From: Candidatus Altimarinota bacterium
Lineage (GTDB): Bacteria; Patescibacteriota; Gracilibacteria; BD1-5; UBA6164
Assembly: GCA_030683605.1 (NCBI GenBank)
Contig: JAUXPL010000001.1
Location: 1-64,000, forward strand
DNA length: 64,000 nucleotides
Direction of reading: 5' to 3'
Made by a program: the position numbers and the translations under genes. Below are positions 32,371 to 46,700 of the stretch, piece after piece; within the stretch, counting starts at the first letter, position 1; each line of letters starts with the position of its first letter. The notes beneath the pieces were generated by a model. That model was not told where the DNA came from. It made no database searches and saw nothing but the letters and a program-made list of their open reading frames with translations.

Positions 32371-33882
32371 ATGAAATATATAGTAAAAATCTCACCAGAA
32401 TTGTCTATCAAGTCAAGATGAGTTAGGAAAAGAGCGGTTATTAATCTTAGAAATAATATAAAAACACATTTAGAATTTAATAATATCAAAGCAAATCTTA
32501 CTTGAAATTGGGATAGGATAAATATTGATTCTAAAGATAATAATAATATAAGTAATATACTTTTAAAAATACCAGGTATTTCAAATTTTTTGGAGGTAGA
32601 AACTATATGATTATATGATAATAATGTAGAATCAGTAGAAAAATTATCTCTTAATGAAGTATTTGAATTGATTTATACAAATGTAAAAGATTATTATCTA
32701 GATAAAGTTCATAATAAAACATTTTCAGTCAGGGTAAAAAGAATAGGTAATCACTCTTTTAAGTCAATTGATTTAGAGAGATTTTTGTGATTTTCTTTAT
32801 TAAGAGATTCTAATAACTCTAAAGTTAAACTAGAATTACCAGATATAATAGTTAAAATTGAGATAAAAGATTATAATTTATATATAGTTAAAAATAAAGT
32901 TGAAGGTATTTGATGATATCCTGTTTGATTTCAAGATAGAGTTTTGAGCTTGATTTCATGAGGATTTGATTCTTGAGTAAGTACTTATTCAATGATTAAA
33001 AGATGATGCGAAGTAGATTATTTATTTTTTAATTTATGATGAAATGCACATGAGCTATGAGTAAAACAAGTATCTAATTATTTGTGGAGAAATTTTTCTA
33101 TTCCTTATAAAAGAGCCAAATTTATAACTGTTAATTTTGAAGAAATTGTAAAAGAATTAATAGAAAAAGTTAATCATAAATATAGATGAATTATTTTGAA
33201 GAGATATATGTTAAAATTAGCTTCAATAATTTCCGAATGATCACACTATGCTCTTATTAAATGAGATAGTTTAGGTCAGGTTTCTAGCCAAACTTTAAAA
33301 AATATTCATGTAATAGATAAAGCAAGTAATAATCTAGTATTTAGACCGTTAATTTCTTACAATAAACAAGAAATAGTAGATATATCAAAACAAATTGGAA
33401 CATATAATTTCGCATGTAATATGCCGGAATATTGTTGAGTAATATCTGATAGACCTTCAGTTTGAGCTAAACTTGAAGATATTTTATTGGAAGAAGAAAA
33501 AATACTAGATGAAGTATTATTAAGAGCAGTAGAAAATAAAAAAATAGAGTTTGTAAAAGATATGATGGAACAATATAAATGAGTTAATGCTACTGTTCTT
33601 GATGTTGTTTTTTTACCTTGAGATAATGAAGTAATTATTGATATTAGAGAAAAAACAAGTATAGATAAAAAACCATTAATTATTGAAAATGTTGAAAAAA
33701 TAGAAATACCATTTTATGATATTAATTATAAATTCGAATCTTTAGACAATACAAAAATTTATTTATTGTACTGTGACAAATGAATATTATCAAATTTACA
33801 TTGATTATATTTGATAGAAAAATGATTTCAAAATGTCAAGATTTATAGATCAATTATTAATGATAAATCATGTAGTATATAA
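32371..33882 (+). CDS. thiI: tRNA 4-thiouridine synthetase ThiI with rhodanese domain
   Basis: 503 aa. Makes s4U in tRNA and can donate sulfur for thiamine. The N-terminal ferredoxin-like and THUMP region (residues 1-165), the PP-loop SGGFDSGVSTYSM near 195-207, and the C-terminal rhodanese domain ending YLLYCDKG near 466, with the persulfide Cys, give the long form of ThiI. It starts after the repeat, 139 bases from the methyltransferase. An IscS-type partner is not in the window. Confidence 0.93.
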
Positions 33883-33988
33883 AAAATATTGATTTTTTAA
33901 CATAAAATTGTTTAATATTTAAAAAATAGCTTGTAAAATTTGTATTTTCGCTATAATAAATGCACTTTTAAAAAAGATAACAATAAAT

Positions 33989-35158
33989 ATGACAAGTAAA
34001 TCAATTTTAACCGGTATTATATGAGTAATAATTTTTAGTTTAGTTTTTTGATATACTCTTGTTTTTGCATGAACATGAATATTTGATTATAATACTAAAA
34101 TAGAATATAAGTTATCAGATAATATATATTTGGATTCAGCAGAATTAAATAAAACTAATATATTATTTAAATCATGAAATAATTTAAGTAAATATAAAAT
34201 AAAATCAGAATGTAAAATATCTTCAAAAATCACACATAAAAAATGAAATTCTTATATGTTTGATTTGAAATTTTTAGATAATAAATGTAAAAATAATAAT
34301 TTTGTTTTAGTAGATGAAAAAAATATTATTAAATTACAATTTACTATAAATATTATATCTGAATATAATATATTATCAGTGATGCTTGATTTGAAAGACG
34401 AACAATTATCACGTTTTCAAGCTAGTTTGAACAGAAAAATAAATTCGCTTTCAAAATTTTCTTCATATGATAAATCTATAGAGGAAAATTATTATATATA
34501 TTTATCTAATAATAGATCTTTACAGGAAGCAATATATAATCAATGAGTAGTTAGTAATATTATTTCTAAAAGAAGTCAAAAATATATAGTACCTGTTGAT
34601 TGATTTAAAATGCCTACTAATTTTTCTAAAATGCCAAATTCTCCGAGGGGATATAGAAAAGATTATACATATTGAATACATGAGTGATGGGATATTGATA
34701 CAAGATTTTGAGAACAAGTAATTGCTTTGGATGACTGAATAATAATAAGGACAATATCTGATTTTGTTTTTTCTGATTTGAATGCTATAGTAAAATGAAA
34801 TAATTTATCGGATGAAAATTTGGTTAAAAATCTAGATATATTGAGATGAAATCAAGTATGGTTAAAAACAATGAAATGAGATGTAATAATGTATAGTCAT
34901 TTAAATGAATTAGTTTCAAATATACAAGTTTGAGAAGTTGTTAAAAAATGACAACCTTTATGAACTATATGAATTAGTTGAGTACCAGATGAAAAATATA
35001 CAGATTATCATTTGCATTTTGAAGTTCATAGGAATCCATTTAATTTAAAAAAATGAGAATCATATGATTTTGATGATTATATGAGATGGGATTGGCTATT
35101 TAAATGAAAGTCATATGAATATATATTGGAAAATCAGTTAAATTATTTTGAAGAATAA
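33989..35158 (+). CDS. M23 (LytM) family metallopeptidase, membrane anchored
   Basis: 389 aa. N-terminal membrane anchor (ILTGIIGVIIFSLVFGYTLVFA), a long variable extracellular region (40-200), then the peptidase: GIHEGWDID near 229 supplies His and Asp, YSHLNELV follows, and YHLHFEVHRNPFN near 341 holds the HxH pair that completes the zinc site. Such enzymes cut peptidoglycan cross-links. Its own promoter (TTGTAA..TATAAT) lies upstream. Could act on its own wall or on that of a host or prey (inference). Confidence 0.85.
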
Positions 35159-35167
35159 GAAAACGCT

Positions 35168-35272
35168 ATTCCATCCTTGAGTTCTCCAGCTAAAGCTGGG
35201 GTAGGTTACAAAATTATAAAATGTAGCCCATTTCCCTTTATTAAAAGGGAAATGATTCAGGATAGGGATATT
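35168..35272. repeat. Palindromic and hairpin repeats
   Basis: CCATCCTTGAG, the stem CCAGCtaaaGCTGG, then GCCCATTTCCCTTTATTAAAAGGGAAATGATTCAGGATAGGG (shown in overlapping parts only: TTTCCCTTT...AAAGGGAAA). It combines the GCTAAAG core of one family with the CCCTT/AAGGG palindrome of the other. Confidence 0.55.
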
Positions 35273-35346
35273 TTTTTGATTTTAAAAATTGTTTAATTAT
35301 ATATAATAGTTATAATCAAAAAAAATTAAAATAATAATAATAAAAT

Positions 35347-35814
35347 ATGAAGAAAAAATGATTAGATAATCTCATAACAAAGAATAAAAAAGCATATTTT
35401 GATTATGAAATAACTGATAGTTGGGAAGCTTGAATAGAACTAAGATGATATGAAACAAAAAGTGTAAGAAATTGACATGTAAACTTAAAATGAGCTTATA
35501 TAGTAGTCATAAATGGCGAATTGTATGTAAAATGAATGCATATATCAGCATGGAAAGCATTACCAAATAGAGAATCAATAGAAGTAGATAGGGTGAGAAA
35601 AATATTTTTACATAAAAAAACAGTATTATTTTTGATTTGAAAAATAAAAGAAGTTTGATATTCTATAATACCTTTAGAATTATATTTTGTATGAAGCTTG
35701 ATAAAAATTAGGGTTTGATTAGCTAAATGAAAAAAGGCTTATGAAAAAAAGCAGATATTAAAAGAAAGAACAATGGATAAAGAAGCAAAAATAGCTATGA
35801 AAAAATATATATAA
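35347..35814 (+). CDS. smpB: SsrA-binding protein SmpB
   Basis: 155 aa; binds tmRNA and delivers it to stalled ribosomes. The pattern GLDNLITKNKKAYFDYE, SWEAGIELRGYETKSVRNG and GMHISAWKALPN is the SmpB core, and the tail is basic with KKAYEKKQILKER. ATG at 35347. Start follows the repeat region. tmRNA itself is not found in the window. Followed by a good terminator. Confidence 0.95.
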
Positions 35815-35842
35815 AATCAACTTTTTAAGTTGATTTTTTGAT
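35813..35842 (+). terminator. Terminator after smpB
   Basis: AAAATCAACTT, ttt, AAGTTGATTTTTTG; overlaps the smpB stop codon. Confidence 0.75.
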
Positions 35843-35882
35843 TTTTTAGCTATAATAAGAGAAATAATTCTAATTTTAAAGT

Positions 35883-36056
35883 ATGAAAACTAATACATAT
35901 ACAAAACCAGAAAATTTTATAGATTTTGAATCACCTGATGCAGAAGAAATAATTGATAGATTGCTTGCTGAAGCAGAGAATTCTCCAACTATTTCGTTTG
36001 AGGAATTTTTTGATGAAACAAATAAATTTAGAATTAATCTATGAAAAAATGTATAA
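35883..36056 (+). CDS. Antitoxin of a RelBE/ParDE-type pair
   Basis: 57 aa, acidic (ESPDAEEIIDRLLAEAENS, SFEEFFDETNKF), ending GKNV. Its stop overlaps the start of the toxin gene (36049), the usual translational coupling of toxin-antitoxin pairs. It lacks a clear N-terminal DNA-binding domain, so it may only neutralise. Identification depends mainly on its partner. Confidence 0.7.
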
Positions 36057-36342
36057 AATTAAATTACTAACTGAAACAAAAAGTGATTTAAATATAATTA
36101 CTGATTTTATTTATAGCTATACTTTTTCAAGTGAAATTGTTGATAATATTTATAAAGATATTGTGTCCTGAATATATTCTCTACAAATATTTCCTCATAG
36201 ATTTAAAGAGTATAAAAATAATATTAGGGTAATAATAATTAGATGAAAATACAAAGTATTTTATTGAGTTAATGAAGAATCTAAAACTGTAACTGTGTAC
36301 AGAATATTTTCTAGTTTACAGAACTATGAAAATATAATTTAA
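36049..36342 (+). CDS. RelE/ParE-family toxin
   Basis: 97 aa. MYKIKLLTETKSDLNIITDFI and later IYSLQIFPHRFKEYK, IRVIIIRGKYKVFYGV and VTVYRIFSS follow the RelE/ParE order, where the C-terminal strands carry the K/R and Y residues. Starts at ATG 36049, overlapping the antitoxin by 8 bases. The frame is intact. It is either an mRNA endonuclease or a gyrase poison; the sequence does not decide. Confidence 0.8.
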
Positions 36343-36361
36343 AAATTAAAAAAACAAAATC

Positions 36362-37621
<1,260 letters not shown>

Positions 37622-37629
37622 AAAAATTT

Positions 37630-37657
37630 AAAAAATCGCTTGAAAAAGCGATTTTTT
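37630..37657 (+). terminator. Terminator after serS
   Basis: AAAAAATCGCTT, gaaa, AAGCGATTTTTT. Confidence 0.85.
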
Positions 37658-37756
37658 GTATAAATTAATTATACAAAAAATGTTGTAAAATATAGATTTT
37701 TTAGTAAAATGTTAAAAAGTACTTTTTGTTTTATTTATTTAGCGAAAAAATTGGTT

Positions 37757-40700
37757 ATGAATTACTCTAAATTTCAAAAATTTATATCAAGTTTTTTAAT
37801 TTTTTCATTACTTTTTAGTATATCTTTTAGAGTTCCTTTTAACTTCGATACTTTCGCTTGAAGTTCAGATTTTTATAATCTGGTGTCTGTTATAGTTGAT
37901 GAAGATACATATGATGAATTGAAGTCTGAAATAAATAGATATTCAAAAGATATACAATGAGTATTAGAAAACACAAAAGTTGTTATTTTACCAACTCCTG
38001 TTAATACTCCTGCCTTTAACATTGCTTCATTAAACGAATCTCTATATACACAGTGATATAAATCTGTAGATAAAAATGTAGATTTTGAATCAAAACTTGT
38101 ATGAACAGTAATTATTTGAGATTTTAATTTACCTACTGTTTTTGATAAAAATACATATTCAAGAACTATTTTACCATTGACAGACTTTGATGATAAGGTT
38201 TATATATATAATCATGAAACAAACAGGTATGAAAAAAATGTAGATAATAAAGATTGATTGAAATCAGAGATATGGCATTGAGTAATAACTCCAAATCTTT
38301 GAACATTTGAAAAAAATATTTCATGAATTAGAGATTATTTAGACAAAAATCATGATTATTATTCATGAACAGGTAATTTTAAATATTCAGCTTGAGTATT
38401 AAATTGAAATAATAAAGTATGAATTCCTAGCGTATATGAGCCTTATGTATTTTATTATGATCAATTTAGAGAAGAAAAAGCGCTTAATTATAATAGTTAT
38501 GAAGCATATGAATCATATTTAGAAAATAAAGAAGATATTCTTTATTCTAGATTTAATAAAAAATTATCAGATGCAGTTATAAATAAGAGTAGCTCTAGTT
38601 CTAATGAAACAATAGCAAAATTATTAGAAAAAGTAGATCCTAATTATTGAAAAGAATATATATGAGAAAAACCAGATACTAGCAGAGTTCCAGATATTCA
38701 TAATAGGTATTTAATAAATAATGTTACTAAAAAATTTTTAGAAATTTTTGCTAAATGAACTATTTGAGATTTCAGAAAAGATGTTCATAATGCTTGAAGA
38801 TATAACGGAACTTGATCATCATTAAATGTAGATATGATTCCTTATTTTGTAACTGTACTTGACTTAGTAAATGATGAAATCACAAAAGATATAAATACAG
38901 AATTAGAAAAACAAATTGATGAATTAGTTAAAACAGGATTGTCTAGATATATTGCTTTACCAACAAGTGTTTCTGATAGTAATTGATGTTGAACAACTTT
39001 TCAAAATTATTTATTTTGAAAAAAAGCTAGTGATATAAAATCTGCTGCAGAATGTAGTATTTATAGATGATCTAACCTAAGTTGAGGAACATTGGTTGAG
39101 GCAAATAGATGATATAATATAAATTATTCAAATACTGATAAAGATACATTGTATAATGAACCAGATAGAAATTATTGTTTTCAAAACCTTATTTCTTGAA
39201 GTTCACTTAATTGATTTTGGTGAGGGAATAGTCCTTTAAATCTTGATACTAAACAATTAGTAAATGGTTCTAGAGTACTTAAAAATAGAGATTTTAAATG
39301 AGCTATTTATCCAGTTTTTGATATATGATGATCACAAATAAGAACGGATAGTTCAAAAATATATTCACCTCTTAACTGTTTGGAAAATAATTTTATTCTA
39401 GCACAATCCCATGATAGGGATTCAGATGGTAAATGTTATGTTGATTATAGAATTCCAACTTTTTGATGAAGAGTTAATTGGTCTTGTACTACTGATAATA
39501 ATTCTGGTAAGACTTTTTCTTTTTCTAAAAATTTTGAAAATAATTATAAAAATCCAAGTTGAAATATTATTTTAGATTGAAAAAATGTAGCATGAAATGG
39601 TGATTATACATTTTCATATAAAAAAATACCTTCATTTTTAGAGCATAAGTCACCAACTAGTGATGAATTAACAAAACAAATAGAATCAATGATTGCTGAA
39701 TCATTGCCAATAGATAAAAATAGATATGTTGATTTTGTAGCATCTAATTGAGAATATGCAAAAATAGAGTATCCTAACTTATTTAGATTAAAAATAGAAG
39801 ATAATTCTAAAGTATCTTATGCTACTATTTCTAAAGAATTAGATAAAGTACTTGATGAAAAATCAAAAGAGATTAATGAATTAATAAGAAAAACTAATCC
39901 AAATTCATTAATTTGAAAAGATAAAGATATTTATAATTTATTGAAAATAGGATCATTTCCAAAAGATAATTTTGATTTAACAAAAATACTTAAAAATAAA
40001 GAAGATAAAACTTTTAAAGTTGCTTGAGATGAAAAAACACTAAGTTATTATGATACTCTAGTTTTATCTTTATATTGGAATAATCTGAATTCTACATCTG
40101 CTAAGTATTGATTTATTTTTGATAACTATTTGATTGATCAATTTGGAGAACAAGAATCGAAATATTTATTACCAAAAAATAAAAAACAGTATGAGATATC
40201 ATATTTATGAGCACCTTGAGATGCAAAAAATATGTATATAAAAATGGATCCAAAAGCTAAAGCACAAAATCCATATGCAGATATATTCACAAATAATATA
40301 AATTTATCATCTACATTACTTTGAGCTAATGTATCTTGAAATGATTCGGCTTGAAATAATAATCAAACTTTTAAATGTGCCCCACCTGATTGAGTACCTA
40401 TTTGGAGTTGGATACCTGCTGTTATGTGTTGGTTGTGAGATATGATGCCACCATCAATATCTATTTCAGAGTGAGTATGTTGACCTAGTATAATATGAGA
40501 ATCAGGAAATCTTTTAGAAAGTAGTTTTTTGTCTGATGAAGAGAGAAAAGAAGTATTACAATGTAATTGAGATGTAGATAAAAATTGAATTAATGATTGT
40601 ATAGAACAAAAATTAAGTTGAGCAAAATTAGAATTAAGTAGCGATAGTGAAAAATATTTTTATAACAAAAATGCTATACTAAAAGCAGAAATAAAGGATA

Positions 40701-43700
40701 AAAATTGAAAAACTGTAAAAATTGCTAATAGTACAGATGTTTATTTTGAGCTATATAAATTAGAAATAGCCAAAGATAATAAAAAAGATATATCGACTAC
40801 AAATAAAACAATTGTTTATAATATAAAAGATAGTTCTAATAGTGATTTATCTAAAGTAACTAAATATATTACATTTAAAGAATGAAAAGTTAGATCACAA
40901 TGAGGAATAGCAAATTATTGAATTTGACTAAAATTTACTGATGCAAACATATTTTTGAAAGCATATATAAGAGAAAAAGATTCTAATAAAAAAGAAGCAA
41001 TATTTTTAGACTCAGATCCTATAGAAATACAAGTAAGAGGAGATAAATTATTTAATATTTCTTATAAATTAGTAAATTCTACATCAGGATTGGATGTTGA
41101 TTTGTTATCTAATTCTTTAAAAGTAAATGATAAAACAAATTTGTACTTAGTTGATTGAACTATTAATAATATTAAATCTGTATCAAATCTGATTAATAAT
41201 TCGTCAATAAGTAGTGAGAAATTTGTACTATTATTGGAAAACATAGATGCAAACTGAAAAAAGTCACCAATCAATTATCCTCTAAATATAAGTATATTAG
41301 AATGAAATAATAAAATAGTTGAAGATTTCACAGTATCACAGAGTGAATTAAATACTTTTAAATGATTGTTTTCTGTAAAAAAATCATGAAGTTATAAATT
41401 GGAAATAACTGATTCTAATTGATTTAAAACTACAAAAAGTATTACTTTTTTACCAGAAATACCTAATAGTGTAGACATAAAATTGGGTACAAGTGTAATG
41501 GAATCTTGATGAAATATTTCTACTAATTTTTTAACAATTTATGATAAATTTTTAAATCCAGTTGTATGAGAATTTTATGACATTGATTTATCAATTGATT
41601 GAAAATCGATCCAATTTTTGGATAATTCATCTGATAAATTAAAATCTACTACTTTTGAATGATATAAAGTATTTAGATTAAAATCTACAGATAAAACTTG
41701 AAAAAGTACAATAAAGGTATCAGTACTAAATGATGATGGAAAAGAAATTATTAATACTTCAAAAAATATTGAAGTATATGATGATATTAACTTAGTTGCT
41801 AAACCAATATCTGGTAATATAAAAGTATGATGATGAAAATATAAATTTGAAGTTTCCCTTAGAGATTCTAACTGAAAACTATTATCTGATTTTAATTCTA
41901 GAGCATACATGGTTGCTGATACAATATTTTTGGATACTACTAATCCATATTTTGAATTAAAAAACTGAGTAGCTGAAGTCGAATTTACAACGAAGAGGCT
42001 AGCTTGAAAAAATATTCCTGTAGAATTTCAAGTAGAATGATTAAAAAAGATTGTTCAAAAAAATGTAACAATATATCCTGACAAGGCTGTAAAGATAGAT
42101 TTGAATTTGTCTAAAAGCAAAATAGAAGCATCACCGATAGCTTTTTCAAATTTAAATGTTGAACTAAAAGATAGGTATAACAATCTTGTTTTCAATGATA
42201 ATACTACAGTTACAACTATAGAAATATTAGATCAATATGCTAATATTATAAGTTCTGATAAAAGTGAAGCTATTGTAAAAGAATGAACTAGCAGTTTTAG
42301 AATTAATTGAACTGTAAATCCTTGAGTGGCATATTTCAAAATTGGAACTAATCCAAGTTTATTTTTGAATTCATTTAAAATTCAATCAGAAAAATGAGAA
42401 GTGGAAATAAAATGAGTATGAGAAAATGCATTAAAAATAGAAACATTTTACTTTTGGAATGATAGTAAATTGAATTGAAAAAAATATAATTCTATTTATA
42501 CGACATTATTATGATCAAATTATTGAGATATATATGAGCAGGATTATTTAGCTGGTAGTTTACTTTTTGAAAGAAATAATAGATCATTAGCAGTTACATC
42601 AATATTGAATAATCCGTTTTCATATAATAATATTTTAGATTTAAATAATTTTGGTTGAATAAAAACTTTGTTTTCAAAAAATGATTTATCACAAGATTTA
42701 CAAATAAATCCATATTTTGTTAATAATAAATTGTGATTAAATATTTATAATAAGGCTCTAAATATATTTGTAGCTAAAGTTTATTATAATTTTGGTTCAA
42801 ATATTAAATTATCAACATGTGAAAATAATATTTCTACATGTGTTGATCCTAAAAAAACTTCTATAGTATTAAAATCATCATCACAAAATTATAAGGTTTA
42901 TAATAACGATTCAAAATTAATATTAAGAGATATATATTGAAAAAATCTTTTAGAAATTTTAAATGATTGAACTATTAATAGATTATGATCAGTAGAATTT
43001 GAATTTAATAATAATAATTCTGCTAAGTATTTATCAATTAATATTAAATCTTGATGAAAGATTATATGAGAATTATGATACAATTTTATAAATCCTACTA
43101 TAAGTACTTCTAATGATGATAATATATTTGATTCAAAAATTAAAAATACAAGTAATTCTATAGCAATATTGATTAAGTCTGGAGCATATTGAACATATAA
43201 TAATTGAAATATAAATAGTCAATCAAAGATATTTTATTATAATGATCCTTTTACAAAATCTAATAAATTAAATTCTTTTTCTAGTAGTAGTACAGATTGA
43301 ATTGAAAATTTTGCTAACAAAAAATGAATAGGGTGGGATGCATGAAATAAATCTCTTCTTGCATTTTCTGCATGAAAATCTGTTTGAGAATCTGTTAAAG
43401 ATTATATGAGTTTTTGAGTAATAAATTTATGAGATCCAGTTATAACACTCAAACAAATTAAACAAAAATTGCCCAAAACAAATATAGATAGAAAATATGA
43501 TTCAACTATATGAAAATTACTTTCAATAGATGATGATGTCAAATCATATCAAGTATTTGATTATAATAATGATAATAAAGCTGATATATTATTAGTTAAA
43601 AATGATAATTATTTGAAATTATTAGAAAATAAAAAAGTAGAACAATATTTATTAGATAAGTGAAATGTTGTAAAATTAGTTGATTTATGATCTCATGATT

Positions 43701-46700
43701 TATTAAAGACTTGAGATTTTACTTGAGATTGATACGAAGATATATTTTTTGTATCAAAAGATTGAAAACCGTTTTTATTAAATAATGAGAATAAGGATTT
43801 TTCTAGGATTTCGTTAATAGATAATTTTTCTCTTGCTTGAAGAATTGTAAGAGCTGAAAAATTTGATATGGATAAAGATTGAAAAGATGATTTAGTTATT
43901 TTAGATGATTTTTGAGAACTAAATATTTTTTATTGATGAGGTAGTAGTAATAAACCTATATTTACGAAAAAGAGAATTTCTGCATATCATTGAGTAACTC
44001 TAAATTCTAATACTAGAAATGACTGATGATTAGTATTTTTTGATTGATTATATCAACCAGGTGATAAAGTTAATAAAAATTCTCAAGTAGATAGCTATTT
44101 ATTTATTAAATATCCTTACTCTAATTGAAAATTAGTATTAGATAAAGAAAATTATATTTCTTGAAATGAAGATTTTTCTAATGATAGATGAAGTTCTTAT
44201 TTTTTGAAAAGTGAATATAGTGAATATAGTTGATTAAAGGTTGAAAAAACATACATAGATAAGAATAGTAAATTTATTTCAGCTAATGATATAGTTGAAG
44301 TAGAAGTAAAACTTAAAAATGTTTCAAATACTAATTTAAAAAATGTTGTTTTTGCTGAAAAGGTACCAGATGTTTTTAGTTTGGACAAAAATTCATTTAA
44401 ATCATTAACAGATTTTGATATATTTGACTGAAATGTTTGATATTCTTATTTGATAGATAATTTTGATATTCCTTTAAACTGAACTGTTACTTTTTCTTAC
44501 AAAACAAAAGTTAAACCTCTTAAATATAATAAATTAGAAGTTTGATTGTTTGAAACTTGAGAACTATGAGACGATATTTATGGTGATATTATATTAAAAC
44601 CTAATAACCAAAATTGTAGTAATCCATTAGAGATTTATAGGTCATGATTAGTAGCTAGAACATATGAAAAATGAACTAAAACTCCAGTTTGTGATGAACA
44701 AAAATCAATACTACCACCAGAGATTGAACAAAATACATTTGATGCAGATTGAAATTGAGTACCTGACTATATAGATAAATTAACGAATACCAATGATACA
44801 AATGAACTACAAAAATATTCAAAACAAAAATTATCAGAAATTAATCTAGATAGTGATTATGATTGAATACCAAATGATGAAGATAATTTTAATATGGATT
44901 GAAGTATTACAGTTGATTTATGATGAATGTGAGCAAAAGTGGATTCAGCATTGGATTCTGTTGATAATATTGTACAATGATTAAATTGTTGATTTGGTAA
45001 TGAATCTTGTTTTGCTTCTCCGTTGAATTGGGCACCATTAGCTCCATGATCTGATCCAATTTTTATGTGAAGAACTATATGAGATTGATTAAAAGTAGAT
45101 GAATGATTACCAATATTTTCAATGAATACTTGGCAAAGTGTTTGACCTTTATGTGTACCTTCATATTGGCCTGCTTCAGTAAGCTCTATATGATGTTCTT
45201 GAAAATGAGCATGAGGTGCTTTATGAATATACAATCCTACTAATTTTTTCAGAATATTTGTTACCCCTACACTTACTTGATGAGTATGAACAGCTATATG
45301 TTTTTGATGACCAGCAGCAATTGCTTGAATATCTATTCCACAAGCATTTAGTCCTTTATTTCCAGGATGAAACTGTATTGTCGTAGCTAAAAAAACATTT
45401 GGATGTGCAGGGGATTGATCAGATTGAGATGTATGATCTACTGGAATACCAAATTATTCTACAGATTGAAGTTTTGGTTTGATTAATTGAAATTGTAAGC
45501 AAGATGAAAAATCAAGCTTACCTTCTAATGAAAAACTAGGTATTTATTTGCAAGAAGCTAAAAAGTGACCAGTAGAGAAAGCATTTGAATTTTTACCATG
45601 AGATTTTTCTGATACCCCAATTACTCCTTTGTTTAGTCAGTGAGATACTTGAGCAGAAGTAAGTGTTGATCTAGAATCTTTATTTAGTTGAGATTTCGAA
45701 GATGTTATCAAAATTGATATGAGTAGAATAAGTCCATTTCCTAGTTGGTTAATGGATTGGGTAACTAGACAAATAGAGGAAATAGCTAATAAGCTTACTG
45801 ATTTTCCTACATTATTTGTTATATTACCTGATTTTACTTGAATTCTTGATTGAAATTGGTGAGAAATGAGCTGAAATAAATCAAGAGCTCAATTGGATAA
45901 TTTATCTATAGATCCAAATCTTATATGAAATGAATCTGTTGATAAATATGCACAAAAAGTAAATTCTTGAATAAAAGAAGCATATGAATTTATTGGTAGT
46001 TTACCTCTTGTATATATTGACCAAGAAACTGTAAATATAAATCTACCTTGGTTATCTGATGCAGAATTAAATAGAACTATTTCTACTTGGTCAAACACAT
46101 TAGATCAACGGGAATTTGAAGTAAATAGGGCTTCAGAAGCATGGTCTATGTGAAATACTTGTAAATATTCAAATCCTGATGACCAAAAGGCTTGTGTAGA
46201 AAATAATGAATTATCAAGTAAAGCTTCCGTTCAATTATTAGCTAATGCTAATGGTATGATCTGATCTTTAAGAAATAATATAGAAGTAATAAAATCTTAT
46301 AAAAGAATACCTGAAGATATTAATGATTTAATTACAAAAAAACAAGATTATTTGGAACAAACTTTATGTAATATTGATACTATTTCGTTTATATTGTGAT
46401 GACGGATATGAAAAAATGGTATTAGATTTAAAGCTTGGGTAGAATTGTATATTTTGATTAAAGCTGTTCTTAAATCTTGGCAATTACTTGTTGACGTGTT
46501 TTTTGATTATGAACAAGAGTGTCATGATTGTAAAAATGAAAGACAGGATGCATTAGAAGAGGAATTTTCATTAATTGATATGATAATGCCAAAAATTCCA
46601 ATAATTAGATTTCCTAAATGGCCTGATATTATATTAGATTTACATAATATTAGAGCTTGATTAAGAGTTACTTTACCAGAATATAACATCACATCTAAAC

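Noticed and set aside
44857-45234. 125-codon minus-strand open frame inside the giant gene
   Set aside because: It is antisense to a continuous coding frame with signal peptide and repeats. Its His/Gln-rich sequence comes from the complement of Gly and Trp codons, and it has no family features.
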